A stretch of 53,316 bases of DNA, taken from assembly GCF_002005565.1 (NCBI RefSeq), contig NZ_BDJC01000050.1, positions 1 to 53,316 on the forward strand, given 5' to 3'. The stretch is from Streptomyces sp. JHA26 (GTDB taxonomy: Bacteria; Actinomycetota; Actinomycetes; Streptomycetales; Streptomycetaceae). The notes below the pieces were generated by a model that had not been told where the DNA came from, did not search any database, and was given only the letters and a program-made list of their open reading frames with translations. Made by a program: the position numbers and the translations under genes. Each line of letters starts with the position of its first letter. The first letter of the stretch is position 1. Positions 25,136 through 34,066 of the stretch are shown piece by piece.

Positions 25136-26309
25136 CCGGCTCGGGAGGCGGGACGGGGGCCTCCCAGTCGATGCGGTGGGTGAACTGCCAGTCCAGGGGT
25201 TCGGGCTTGAGGTCGCGCGCCGGGCGCGCGAGCGGGCTGGCCTTGCTGGCGTTGGTGCGGGCGGCGAGGGCGATGATCCGCTCCACGCGGGCCCGCCGCA
25301 GCCCCTCGTACGCCGTGAACGCCTGGTCGTGGGGCAGGTCGCGCAGGCAGCGCGCCAGTTGTACGGAGCTCTCCACGGCCTGGGAGGCGCCCTGCCCGGA
25401 GCTGGGGGAGGCCGCGTGCACGGCGTCGCCGACCAGCACCATCCGGCCGCGGCTCCAGGTCGGCACCGGCGGCATGGTCTCCAGCGGGCCGGTGATCAGC
25501 AGGTCGGCGGCCTCGGTGCGGGCCAGCAGGTCCGCGGCGGGCGCGCAGTGGCCGGCGAACGCCTCGCGCAGGCGCTCCAGCCACTGCTCCGGCGGGGTCT
25601 GCCGGGCCTCGGCCAGCGTCAGCGGCTCGGGGTGCGGCAGGTTGACGAACCAGCCGCCGGAGCCGTCGGCGTGCACCAGATGGCCGAAGGAGCCGGCGGG
25701 ACCGTAGCTGACGTGCAGCCTGCCTTCGGTGCCGGGCAGTCCCGTGTCGGCCAGCGGGGCGGCGAAACCGAGCAGACCGGCGTACTGCGGGCGGGGGGCG
25801 GCCGGGTCGATGAGGGTGCGCACCGTGGAGCGGATGCCGTCCGTGCCGATCAGGATGTCGGCGCTCTCCTCGGTGCCGTCGTCGAAGCGGGCGGTGACGC
25901 CGTCACCGGTGTCCTCGGCGTGCACCAGCCGCTTGCCGTGCCGGGTGCGGACACCGCGGCGGGTGGCCTCGTCGTACAGCGCCCGGTACAGCTCCCCGCG
26001 CCAGACGAAGCGGGAGGGCGGCAGATCGGCCGGAAGGGTGATCTCGCCGAGCAGCTCGCCGTCCGCGCTGTGCAGGACGGTGCCGCGCATGGGGGTGCCG
26101 ACCCGGCGGACGACGTCGCCGACGCCGATCGTGTCGAGGGCGTTGACCCCGTTGGGGGCCAGGCTCAGGCCGCCGCCGATGCCGTCGGCGGTGACGTGGT
26201 ACGCCTCGTGGACACGGGCCTCGATGCCTGCGCGCTGGAGCGCCATGGCCGTGGTCGAGCCGGCGATGCCACCGCCGATGACCAGTGCGGTGCGGATGTG
26301 GGAGGTCAT
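25107..26309 (-). CDS. FAD-dependent monooxygenase, TetX/salicylate-hydroxylase-like
   Basis: A 400-aa protein from ATG 26309. It has the FAD fold ALVIGGGIAGSTTAMALQRA (residues about 8-27), an ILIGTDGIRSTVRTL DG motif near 152-166 and the GD motif MVLVGDAVHAASPSSGQGAS near 290-309. It is about 100 residues shorter than the PgaE-like enzymes because it lacks their C-terminal domain. Its first gene position, divergent from the alpha/beta hydrolase gene, suggests its own promoter. A hydroxylation on an aromatic or enolic substrate is likely, but the substrate is unknown. Confidence 0.87.
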   Translation of the reverse strand: MTSHIRTALVIGGGIAGSTTAMALQRAGIEARVHEAYHVTADGIGGGLSLAPNGVNALDTIGVGDVVRRVGTPMRGTVLHSADGELLGEITLPADLPPSRFVWRGELYRALYDEATRRGVRTRHGKRLVHAEDTGDGVTARFDDGTEESADILIGTDGIRSTVRTLIDPAAPRPQYAGLLGFAAPLADTGLPGTEGRLHVSYGPAGSFGHLVHADGSGGWFVNLPHPEPLTLAEARQTPPEQWLERLREAFAGHCAPAADLLARTEAADLLITGPLETMPPVPTWSRGRMVLVGDAVHAASPSSGQGASQAVESSVQLARCLRDLPHDQAFTAYEGLRRARVERIIALAARTNASKASPLARPARDLKPEPLDWQFTHRIDWEAPVPPPEPVLEFQSKSA

Positions 26310-26641
26310 AACTCCTGCCTCGGTCGGGGGCCGCCGGCCGGCCGCGGGGCGTGCGGACGGCTTCCGCAGCGGCCGTGTACGGGCGTCGGCTCGGGATTCT
26401 TCGACCTGCGCCGGCTGATCGCGGGAAGGTTTCCTGGCCTGGCCGACTTATCCGGCGAGGGTAATTCAGCGGGTGCCTTCCGACAACACTCGAAAGATTT
26501 GCGGTGTTCGACTGCGGAATATCGAGGTTGAACAGTCGGGCGTTCAACTGTCCGCGTTTCCCGCATTGACCGCCGCCGAAATCGGCGACTACTTTCCCGG
26601 ACGGAAAAGCTGGCAGGAATGTGTCCCTGGGGGAGTGTGTG
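26310..26641. promoter_or_regulatory. divergent promoter region between flavoprotein and hydrolase genes
   Basis: 332 bp with no gene. The right half (26440-26620) is A+T-richer and contains GTTGAAC and GTTCAAC as inverted arms near 26527-26549, a possible operator. No 11-bp heptamer series was found here. Confidence 0.45.
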
Positions 26642-27418
26642 ATGCACAAGGTCGTATCGCGGGACGGCACCACCATCGCCTACGAGAAGGCCGGCGAGGG
26701 CCCCCCGGTCGTGCTGCTCGGTGGCGGTTTCCGCGACCACACGGCCTTCGACACGCTCGTCCCGCACCTGGCTCCCCACTGCACCGTGTACGCCTACGAC
26801 CGGCGTGGGCGCGGCCAGAGCGGGGACTCCCCCCACTACGCGGTCGAGCGGGAGATCGAGGACCTCCAGGCGGTCATCGACGAGGCGGGCGGCCGGGCGG
26901 CGGTGTTCGGCGGCTCCAGCGGGGCGATCCTGGCGCTGGAGGCGGCCCTCGCCGGGGCGACGATCGACAGGCTGGCCCTGCTGGAACCGCCCTACCGGGT
27001 CCCGGGTTTCCGCACGCCCCCCGCCGGTTTCGCCGAGCACCTGGACGCGCTGCTCGCCGAGGGGCGGCGCGGTGAGGCCGTCGAGTACTTCCTCGGCGAG
27101 CACGTGGGCTTCCCGCCGGAGTGGATCAAGGAGTGGAAGGACAGCCCGCTGTGGCCGTCCAACGAGGCGCTGGCGCACACCCTGCCCTACGACACCGCGG
27201 TGATGGGCGACGGCCGGGTGCCGGTGGAGCGGATGGCCGGGCTGCGGGTGGAGACGCTGGTCGTCAACAGCGACCACACCGGTGACTGGCTGCTCGCGGC
27301 GGCCGAGGCGACCGCGGCGGCCCTGCCGAACGGGCGCGGACTGGAGCTGCCCGGCGTGTGGCACCGGGTGCTGCCGGAGGTGCTCGGGCCGGTCCTGGTG
27401 GAGTTCTTCACCGCCTGA
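26642..27418 (+). CDS. alpha/beta-hydrolase-fold enzyme
   Basis: A 258-aa protein from ATG 26642, preceded by GGGGGAG. The oxyanion-hole region is VVLLGGGFRDHTAF, the nucleophile elbow is VFGGSSGAILALEA (Ser near residue 91 in G-G-S-S-G), and the C-terminal GVWHRVLPEVLG carries the probable catalytic His. A VVNSDHTGDW segment may provide the acid. Esterase, thioesterase, epoxide-hydrolase-like or C-C hydrolase activity are all possible. It is divergent from the flavoprotein operon and transcribed alone. Confidence 0.87.
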   Translation: MHKVVSRDGTTIAYEKAGEGPPVVLLGGGFRDHTAFDTLVPHLAPHCTVYAYDRRGRGQSGDSPHYAVEREIEDLQAVIDEAGGRAAVFGGSSGAILALEAALAGATIDRLALLEPPYRVPGFRTPPAGFAEHLDALLAEGRRGEAVEYFLGEHVGFPPEWIKEWKDSPLWPSNEALAHTLPYDTAVMGDGRVPVERMAGLRVETLVVNSDHTGDWLLAAAEATAAALPNGRGLELPGVWHRVLPEVLGPVLVEFFTA

Positions 27419-27654
27419 GACCGGCCGGCGCGCGGGCGGTGCGCACGGCGCCCCCTGCCGGGGCCGCGACGGGGAGACCCGGGCGGCCCCGGTGGGGGGC
27501 TCGTCGTGTGTGCGGCCGGCGGACGGGCCCCCGCGCCCCTCGGGCCGCCTCCCGGTGGAGGCCCGACGGGCCTGCCCGTCCCCGGCCGGAGAGGGGCCGG
27601 CCGGGGCCCGGGCGGCGGGGCGAGGTCACCAGGGGCCCGGGCGGTGGGGCGAGG

Positions 27655-28395
27655 TCACCAGGGGACCGGGCCCGACTCGTCCTGGGAGGTGCCCGTGGGG
27701 CCGTCGGGGGGGAGCAGGGCGAGGCGCACGGCCGTCACGGCTCCCTGCTCGACCGTCTGGTGGCCGCGGTGGCCGTTCATGTCGGTGGCGGTGAAGCCGG
27801 GATTGGCCGCGTTGACCTTGATCGGGGTGTCGCGCAGTTCCCTGGCGTAGGCGAGGGTGAGGGCGTTCAGGGCCGTCTTGGAGGACTGGTAGGTGACCAG
27901 GTTGTAGTCGCCGAACCCGCCGGAGAGGTCCGCGTTGAGGGTCAGGGAGCCCACGGCCGAGGACATGTTGACGATGCGTCCGGCCGGGGAGCGGCGCAGC
28001 AGGGGCAGCATCGCGTTGGTCACCGTCAGCACGCCGAAGACGTTGGTCTCGTACACCTCGCGCAGCTGCTCGGCGGTGGCCGCGCTGGGCGGACCGTGGA
28101 ACGTGCCGTTGATGCCCGCGTTGTTGACCAGGACGTCCAGACGGCCGTACCGCTCGTCGATGACGGCGGCCGCGTCCGCGACACCGGCGGGGTCGGTCAC
28201 GTCCAGCGGCAGCGGGTGCGCGTCGAGCCCCCCGGCGGCGAGCTCCTCGGCGGCGAGCTCGCCGCGCCGCGCGTCGCGGGCGCCGACCAGCACGGTCGCC
28301 CCCCGCGCGCCCAGCTGACGGGCGACCTCACGGCCCAGGCCCTTGTTGGCGCCGGTGACCAGGGCGACCAGGCCGCCCTCGGGCAGGCCGGTCAT
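27655..28395 (-). CDS. short-chain dehydrogenase/reductase
   Basis: A 246-aa classical SDR from ATG 28395, overlapping the stop of the upstream hydroxylase gene (ATGA). It contains VTGANKGLGREV (cofactor loop), VLVNNAGINGTF (NNAG) and IVNMSSAVGS (catalytic Ser), then YNLVTYQSSKTALNALTLAY with the catalytic Y-x-x-x-K. It is the last gene of the creE-creD-hydroxylase-SDR operon. It is likely an NADPH-dependent ketoreductase on the pathway intermediate; the exact substrate is unknown. Confidence 0.92.
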   Translation of the reverse strand: MTGLPEGGLVALVTGANKGLGREVARQLGARGATVLVGARDARRGELAAEELAAGGLDAHPLPLDVTDPAGVADAAAVIDERYGRLDVLVNNAGINGTFHGPPSAATAEQLREVYETNVFGVLTVTNAMLPLLRRSPAGRIVNMSSAVGSLTLNADLSGGFGDYNLVTYQSSKTALNALTLAYARELRDTPIKVNAANPGFTATDMNGHRGHQTVEQGAVTAVRLALLPPDGPTGTSQDESGPVPW

Positions 28396-29933
28396 GCCGC
28401 CGTCACCGCCTCGCCGAACCAGTGGGCGAGCGCGTCCGTCAGACCCTCGGCGCCGCGCCCGTCACCGGCCCAGGCGACGTATCCGTCGGGACGCACCAGC
28501 AGGGCGGCGGCGCCCTCGAACGGGTCGTCGGTGCCGGTCGTGTGCGGGGAGGCGGTCACGACGTCGACCCGGTCCTGCCAGGGGGCGGCGGCCCGGCGCA
28601 CCCGGGCGTCGTCCGTCAGGTCGAGCAGCACTCCGCGCGCGGAGTGCAGCAGCTGTGCGGCCGTGCTCTTCACGCCCGCCTCGTCGACCAGTTCGGCGTT
28701 CGGCAGCCGCAGGCCCAGCAGCGGGTGGTCCGGTGCCGTCATGGCGTACCGGATGTCCAGGCCGGTGACCATGCCGATGAGGTGCCGGCGGACCTCGGGC
28801 AGCTCCATCAGCTCGGCGAACAGCTCCCGCATCGGCTGCATGTGCTCGCCGGTGACGTACAGGCTGCGCTGGGTGAGGGTGTTGACCAGGACGCGGGCGC
28901 CCACCGGGTGCCGCTCGTCGTGGTAGGTGTCGAGCAGGTGCCCGGGGGCCCGGCCCTTGACCGCCAGCGCCAGCTTCCAGCCCAGGTTGACCGCGTCCTG
29001 CACGCCCGCGCTCATGCCCTGCCCGCCGATGGGCAGATGGATGTGCGCGGCGTCGCCGGCCAGGAACACCCGCCCGCTGCGGTACCGGCTCGCCTGCCGG
29101 GTGGCGTCGGTGAACTTGCCGATCCAGCGCGGGGTGCCGCCGCGGATGTCCTCGCCGGTCAGCCGCTGCCAGGCGTCGGCGACCTCCTCGAAGGAGGGCG
29201 GGGCGTCGCCCTTGCGGGGGACGACGCCGGCGTCGTAGTAGGTGACGCGGAAGATGTCCGGGCCCTGCTGGAAGGCGAGCACCATGCCGCCGGGCACCCG
29301 CTCGCCGTTGGGCCGCGGCCGCACCCCGGTCACCCCGGTCACCTCGGCGAACGCCATCTCGAGGGTGGCGTCGTGGCCGGGGAAGCCGATGCCCGCCCTC
29401 TTGCGGACGGTGCTGCGGCCGCCGTCGCAGCCCACCAGGTAGGCGGCGCGCAGCCGCGCCGGGCCGTCGGGGCCGGTCACCGTCACCTCGACGCCGTCGT
29501 CGCGGTCGGCGAGGCCGGTCACCTCCCAGCCCCGGCGCACGTCGACGCCCAGCTCCCCGGCCCACTCGCCGAGGACGGCGACGGTCAGCGACTGCGGCAC
29601 GCCCTTGGCGCCGTAGGAACCGCCCGGCACCTCCCGGTAGTCCAGCGGGACGCCGCCGAAGTGGCCGATGGGGATGGTGTCGAAGTCACCGAAGCGGGGC
29701 AGCAGCCCGCGCTGGTCGAAGGTCTCGATGGTGCGTGCCGTGAAGCCGAGGGCGCGGGACTGGTCGGTCGGCTCCGTCGACTTCTCCAGTACGACGCACC
29801 CGACGCCGGCCAGCCGCAGTTCGCACGCCAGCATCAGTCCGACGGGACCGGCTCCCACCACGATGACGTCGGTGTCCACGGCATCGGTGTCCATGGCGCC
29901 GGTCTCCCCGGCGTCGGTGTCCATGCGGCTCAT
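28392..29933 (-). CDS. FAD-dependent aromatic hydroxylase, PgaE/JadH/RdmE-like (copy 2)
   Basis: A 513-aa protein from ATG 29933, overlapping the creD stop (ATGA). The first 20 residues are Asp/Thr-rich. The FAD fold VIVVGAGPVGLMLACELRLA starts near residue 23. DG motif YLVGCDGGRSTVRKRAG and GD motif VFLAGDAAHIHLPIGGQGMS are both intact, followed by the thioredoxin-like C-terminal domain. It is paralogous to the enzyme at 23413-24915 (shared HFGGV and HLLDTYHDERHPVG-type segments). Being in one operon with creE and creD, it may act close to the step at which the nitrogen unit is used. Confidence 0.91.
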   Translation of the reverse strand: MSRMDTDAGETGAMDTDAVDTDVIVVGAGPVGLMLACELRLAGVGCVVLEKSTEPTDQSRALGFTARTIETFDQRGLLPRFGDFDTIPIGHFGGVPLDYREVPGGSYGAKGVPQSLTVAVLGEWAGELGVDVRRGWEVTGLADRDDGVEVTVTGPDGPARLRAAYLVGCDGGRSTVRKRAGIGFPGHDATLEMAFAEVTGVTGVRPRPNGERVPGGMVLAFQQGPDIFRVTYYDAGVVPRKGDAPPSFEEVADAWQRLTGEDIRGGTPRWIGKFTDATRQASRYRSGRVFLAGDAAHIHLPIGGQGMSAGVQDAVNLGWKLALAVKGRAPGHLLDTYHDERHPVGARVLVNTLTQRSLYVTGEHMQPMRELFAELMELPEVRRHLIGMVTGLDIRYAMTAPDHPLLGLRLPNAELVDEAGVKSTAAQLLHSARGVLLDLTDDARVRRAAAPWQDRVDVVTASPHTTGTDDPFEGAAALLVRPDGYVAWAGDGRGAEGLTDALAHWFGEAVTAA

Positions 29934-31522
29934 GTCGCTCCCAGGTGAGGATCGGGTGGGGTGGCCCGGACGCCGGTCAGCGCCCGGTCGACCAGGGCGC
30001 CCGCCGCGCCGGTGTAACCGGCCGGGTCCAGCAGGGCGGCGGCCTCCGGGGGGTCCAGTACGCCCCGCAGCTGCGGCAGTCCGGCGAGGACGTCGGCGAG
30101 CGGCCGGGAGGTCTCGGCGGCCAGCAGCGACGCCCGCGTCAGCAGGTCCCGGGCGGCCGCGGGGCCCAGCCGCGGGGCCAGGGCGGCGCTGACGCGCTCG
30201 GAGGCGATCCGGCCGCCGGTCGCCTCGAGGTTGGTGCGCATCCGGTCCGGGTGGACGGTGAGGCCGCGGACCAGCTCCACCGCGGTGTGGGTGGCGCCGC
30301 CGGTCAGCCGCAGGCACTCGCGCAGCGGCTGCCACTCGCTGTGCCACACGCCCGCCGACCGCTCGTCCTCGGTCACCAGGCACTGCGTCAGGACCGCGGA
30401 CAGCGCCGGGACCTGGAGGGCGGCGGAGCGGATCAGCGTCGCCAGGACGGGGTTGCGTTTGTGCGGCATCGCGGAGGACGCGCCGCGGCCCGCCGCCTGG
30501 GGTTCGGTGACCTCGCCGACCTCGGTGCGGGCCAGCACCAGCACATCGGCCGCGATCTTGCCGAGGGCGCCCGCGGTGTGCGCGAGGGCGGCCCCCAGGT
30601 CGGCGACCGGGGTGCGCAGGGCGTGCCAGGGCAGCACGGGGACCGCCAGGCCGGTCTGGGCGGCGTAGGCGGCGGTGAGGTCGTCGACGACCTCGGCGGC
30701 GTCCGCGTCCCGGCCGGCGTGGGCGAGATAGCCCGCCAGGGTGCCGGCCGCGCCGCCCAGGGAGACCGGGAGACGGCCGGCGACCTGCTCCAGGCGCTCG
30801 GCGGCCTCCAGCACGAGCTGCCGCCAGCCCGCCGCCTTGAGCCCGAACGTGGTCGGTACGGCGTGCAGGGCGAGGGTGCGGCCGGCCATCACCGTGTCCC
30901 GGTGCTCCGCGGCCAGTGCGGCGAGCGCGCCGGCGGTGTGGTGCAGGTCGGCGACGATCAGGCGCAGCGCGCGCCGGGCGACGAGCATCGCACCGGTGTC
31001 GAACACGTCCTGGCTGGTGGAGCCCCGGTGGACGTACTCGACGGCCGCGGGGGCGTCGGCGGCCACCACCGCCGTCAGCGCCCGGACCAGGCCGACGACC
31101 GGGTTGGCCGTCTCGCGTGCGGCCAGGGCCAGGTGCCGCAGGTCCAGACGCTCGGCGCGGGCCGCGGCGGTGATCGCGGCGGCCGCCGGGGCGGGAACGG
31201 TGCCGCAGTGCGCCTGGGCGCGGGCCAGGGCCGCCTCGGCGTCCAGCATCGCCTGCAGCCAGGCCGTGTCGCCCACCGCCGCCTCCACGGGGGTGCCCGC
31301 CCTGACCGGGGAGAGCAGGCCGCTGTCCGGGTCGGGGGCGGGGCGGGCGTCCGTGCCGTCGTGACGGGTGGCGTCCGTGCCGTCGTGACGGGTGGTGTCC
31401 GCGCCGTCGTGGCGGGCGGCGTCCGCGCCGTCGTGACGGGTGGCGTCCGCGCCGTCGTGACGGGTGGCGTCCGTGTCGCCGTGGCGGGTGGTGTCCGTGC
31501 CGTCGTGGCCGGTGGTCGTCAT
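29930..31522 (-). CDS. creD: nitrosuccinate lyase, CreD/FzmL-type, with repetitive N-terminal extension
   Basis: A 530-aa member of the aspartase/fumarase superfamily from ATG 31522, which overlaps the creE stop (ATGA). The family signature SSAMPHKRNP is at residues about 350-359, with the conserved RGSTSQDVFDTG near 168-180 and TLALHAVPTTFG near 217-228. The closest described role is CreD/FzmL: eliminating nitrite from nitrosuccinate to leave fumarate. Residues 4-59 are seven 8-residue repeats of the kind TRHDGTDA, encoded by a 24-bp minisatellite and absent from the usual family fold. Its neighbour creE makes the substrate. The lyase class is certain; the CreD assignment rests on this pairing. 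Confidence 0.88.
   Translation of the reverse strand: MTTTGHDGTDTTRHGDTDATRHDGADATRHDGADAARHDGADTTRHDGTDATRHDGTDARPAPDPDSGLLSPVRAGTPVEAAVGDTAWLQAMLDAEAALARAQAHCGTVPAPAAAAITAAARAERLDLRHLALAARETANPVVGLVRALTAVVAADAPAAVEYVHRGSTSQDVFDTGAMLVARRALRLIVADLHHTAGALAALAAEHRDTVMAGRTLALHAVPTTFGLKAAGWRQLVLEAAERLEQVAGRLPVSLGGAAGTLAGYLAHAGRDADAAEVVDDLTAAYAAQTGLAVPVLPWHALRTPVADLGAALAHTAGALGKIAADVLVLARTEVGEVTEPQAAGRGASSAMPHKRNPVLATLIRSAALQVPALSAVLTQCLVTEDERSAGVWHSEWQPLRECLRLTGGATHTAVELVRGLTVHPDRMRTNLEATGGRIASERVSAALAPRLGPAAARDLLTRASLLAAETSRPLADVLAGLPQLRGVLDPPEAAALLDPAGYTGAAGALVDRALTGVRATPPDPHLGAT
31347..31514. repeat. 24-bp minisatellite, seven units, in the 5' end of creD
   Basis: Seven head-to-tail 24-bp units of the pattern GCGTCCGTGCCGTCGTGACG plus GGTG (+ strand), with a few substitutions. 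The length is a multiple of three, so unit gain or loss keeps the creD frame. Confidence 0.92.
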
Positions 31523-33519
31523 GCCGCCGCCTTCGTGGTCCCGCCGCCCAGCGGTGCCCGGCGCGCCCGTACGGCCGTGCGGTCCCCGGTGGCGGCCGGC
31601 GCGGGCAGTTCCAGTACGGCCGCGGCGATCGCGTCGGAGTCCTCCAGCGTCACCGAGCCGACGCCCGGCCGGATGCCCGCCGCGGTCACCCAGTGCACGG
31701 ACTCGGTGGGCACGCCGTGGGCGAAGCGCCGCGGGTGCGGATCCCCCTGCGCGTCGAGCAGGTGGTAGGGCCGCCCGGTGACGTCCAGGCCGCCGGTCTC
31801 GTACGGGACGCCGTCTCGGGCCGGGACCCGGAAGGGGCGGCACTGCCCGGTGCGCAGCAGATGGGCCAGCAGCGGGTCCGCGGTGCGCCGCAGGTCGATC
31901 TCCGGCAGCCGGCTGTCGATCAGCGTGGTGGCCCGGACCAGCACGCCCGGGATGTCGCTGGTGCCGACGAAGCGGCCCCGCTCCGCGTCGGTGCCGGCCC
32001 GCGTCCCGGGGCCGAGGACCTCCAGCACCCCCGCGTCCATCAGCGCGGCCATCTCCTCGATGCGGGAGGCGGGCGGGCCGATGGACAGATAGGCGTTGAG
32101 CGGCGTGTACCAGCCGTCCAGGTCCTCCCGGTGGGAGTCGGCGTCCAGGCCGCCGTGCTCGACGGCCAGGCGCACCTCGTTGCGCAGGTCCCGCAGCACG
32201 TCCAGGGCGGCCTTGAGCGGGCCGGAGACATTGCCCCGGCGGGCCTGGCGCACGTCCTCGTCGAGGTGGCCGCGCAGCCAGGACCGGAAGGCCGCCAGGT
32301 CGGGGAAGGACCGGTCCCCGTAGGGGCGGGCCACCAGGTCCCAGTCCCAGCGCTCGGCCGCGTCGATCCCGGCCGCCCGCAACAGCTCCTCCCGCTGCGG
32401 GCCGGGCTCGGCGCGCAGGTAGCGGGCGGTGAAGCCGGCGGCGAGGGCCGGCGACCGGCGGGCGGCCAGCAGCGTCTCGTAGTAGACGCTCTCGACCTCC
32501 TTGGCGATCAGGGGCCACAGGTCGGTGGCGAACCGGATCGGGCCGCGGCCCGGGGCGCGCAGCGCCGCGACGTGCTCGGCGGTCAGCAGGCGCGGGAAGC
32601 AACGGCCGTGGGCGCCCTTCTCGTTCTCGCCGCGCGCCTGGTACGGCACCCCGCGGCGGGAACCGGCGTACAGGCGCGGTTCGCGGCCCGAGGGGCGGTA
32701 GACCAGGCGGCCGTCGACGCGTTCGAAGACACCGCCGCGGGCGTGGGTGAACAGCGCCATGTAGTCGAAGAAGTTCAGGCCGAGGCCGCGCAGCAGCACG
32801 CTCTCGCCGGGCGCGACGGACGACAGGTCGACGTCGGCGGGGTTGGCGGGGGCGAGGTAGGTCAGGCCGTGCCGGGAGGCGAAGGCGGCCAGTTCCCGTT
32901 CGGCGGGGCCGGGCAGGACGGGCAGGTGACCCTGCGCCAGCACCACCGCGGACAGGCCGGTCAGCCGGGTGCCGTCCTCCAGCACCACGGTCTGGGGGGC
33001 CGCCGCGCCGGGCGCGGCGCCGGCGTCGTCCAGGGCGACGGCGCGCTGGGCGTGCACCCGCACCGTCACGTGCGCGGGGGCGTTCGCGGCGACCTGCCGG
33101 AACACCCAGCCCAGGTACTGGCCGTACAGGGCGCGGGTGGGGTAGCTGTCCGGGCCCAGGTCACGGGCCTCGGCGAGCGTCTCGTCGTCGTACGCGGCGC
33201 CGCGGCCCGGGGTGGGCGCGCCCGGGCCGATCGCCTCGGCCCACTGGTGGAGGCTGGGACCCTCCTCCAGAGGGCCGGCGACGGCGACGCTGGCGTCGGT
33301 GTAGACCGTCACCTGGGAGGCGACGGTGTTCATCAACAGGTGCCGGGACTGCGAGGGCCGCCACACCCGGCCCGAGCCGGGCGGGCCCGGGTCGACGACG
33401 TGCACGGTGACCCGGTCCCAGCGGGGGGACGTGCGCTCGTGGGCGCACAGCCGCTCCAGCACGGACAGGCCGCGTGGTCCGGCGCCGACGAGGCACACTT
33501 CCGTACGTCCGCTGCTCAC
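31519..33519 (-). CDS. creE: aspartate N-oxygenase giving nitrosuccinate, CreE/FzmM-type flavoprotein
   Basis: A 666-aa protein from ATG 33519. It begins with an FAD-binding motif VCLVGAGPRGLSVLERL (residues about 9-25), followed by MNTVASQVTVYTD and a second nucleotide-binding region around VLLRGLGLNFFDYMALFTHA. The length and the GPRG-type start are those of CreE-family enzymes. These oxidise L-aspartate with NADPH and O2 in several steps to nitrosuccinate, which CreD cleaves to nitrite. The gene is first in a four-gene operon with translational overlaps and has a heptamer repeat and hairpin upstream. The CreE role is inferred from sequence character and the adjacent CreD. Confidence 0.88.
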   Translation of the reverse strand: MSSGRTEVCLVGAGPRGLSVLERLCAHERTSPRWDRVTVHVVDPGPPGSGRVWRPSQSRHLLMNTVASQVTVYTDASVAVAGPLEEGPSLHQWAEAIGPGAPTPGRGAAYDDETLAEARDLGPDSYPTRALYGQYLGWVFRQVAANAPAHVTVRVHAQRAVALDDAGAAPGAAAPQTVVLEDGTRLTGLSAVVLAQGHLPVLPGPAERELAAFASRHGLTYLAPANPADVDLSSVAPGESVLLRGLGLNFFDYMALFTHARGGVFERVDGRLVYRPSGREPRLYAGSRRGVPYQARGENEKGAHGRCFPRLLTAEHVAALRAPGRGPIRFATDLWPLIAKEVESVYYETLLAARRSPALAAGFTARYLRAEPGPQREELLRAAGIDAAERWDWDLVARPYGDRSFPDLAAFRSWLRGHLDEDVRQARRGNVSGPLKAALDVLRDLRNEVRLAVEHGGLDADSHREDLDGWYTPLNAYLSIGPPASRIEEMAALMDAGVLEVLGPGTRAGTDAERGRFVGTSDIPGVLVRATTLIDSRLPEIDLRRTADPLLAHLLRTGQCRPFRVPARDGVPYETGGLDVTGRPYHLLDAQGDPHPRRFAHGVPTESVHWVTAAGIRPGVGSVTLEDSDAIAAAVLELPAPAATGDRTAVRARRAPLGGGTTKAAA

Positions 33520-33740
33520 AAGGACACTCCGCTCGGCATACGGGGGTGGGCGTGCGGCGCGGCCGCGCGGCGGGCACGCCGCACGCCGTCCCCGAAGGTC
33601 TTGGTGGGTTCCCGGGGTTCCGGGCGGGGAGAACCGGCCGCCGTCACCGGCGGCTCCGCCGGGGACCCGGTGAACCGTCCCGCTCTCTTCCGCACGTACC
33701 GTCCACAGCGCCTCCTTCCGACGCCACGTTCGGCCGGGGC

Positions 33741-33762
33741 GCTCAAACGGGGCTCAAACGGG
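33741..33762. promoter_or_regulatory. SARP-type tandem repeat upstream of creE operon
   Basis: GCTCAAACGGG occurs twice without a gap, so TCAAACG heptamers are exactly 11 bp apart. The site is about 220 bp upstream of the creE ATG and in the same orientation as the boxes at 18755, 20398 and 25085. Confidence 0.65.
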
Positions 33763-33819
33763 ACTGGGGCGCGGGCGCGGAACGGGGCCCGGACCCGGGG
33801 AAGGCCCGGGCGCACGCGC

Positions 33820-33854
33820 GGCACCTCCCGTCGCCCGGGGCGGCGGGAGGTGCC
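33820..33854. terminator. hairpin after the exporter gene
   Basis: GGCACCTCCCG (33820-33830) and its complement CGGGAGGTGCC (33844-33854), about 210 bp beyond the exporter stop and upstream of the creE regulatory repeat. Confidence 0.55.
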
Positions 33855-34066
33855 GGGTGGTGCTGCGCGGGGTCGCCGCACGGTCAGCCGCTGTCGTGGG
33901 CCCGGTCGGCGGGGTCACCGCGCGGGGGCCGTGGCAAGGGGGACCCGGGCTGCGCGGGGTGGCCGCGCACCGGTGGCGGGGACGTCGGGTTCGACGCCCG
34001 GTCCCTCGGCTGAAGCGGGACGTCCGCGGCCGGCGGGCCGGTCGCGTCCCGTTCGTTGACGCCCCC

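Larger units (their letters stand above)
33520..34066. other. 547-bp intergenic region upstream of creE
   Basis: No gene supported. It contains a hairpin (33820-33854) suited to terminating the upstream exporter transcript and an 11-bp tandem repeat (33741-33762) suited to activating creE. The remainder is G+C-rich without recognisable motifs. Confidence 0.55.

Noticed and set aside
26440..26641. 11-bp heptamer box between the flavoprotein and hydrolase genes
   Set aside because: TCGA-like words occur but at spacings of 14 and 18 bp, so the periodicity test fails.
27420..27654. Short tandem G-rich repeat near the SDR stop as a regulatory array
   Set aside because: Two imperfect copies around GGGGCGAGGTCACCAGGGG overlap the end of the SDR gene; nothing suggests more than local duplication.
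33520..34066. Short frames upstream of creE as possible small genes
   Set aside because: No start with ribosome-binding site and no protein-like composition; the interval is better explained by a hairpin and a regulatory repeat.
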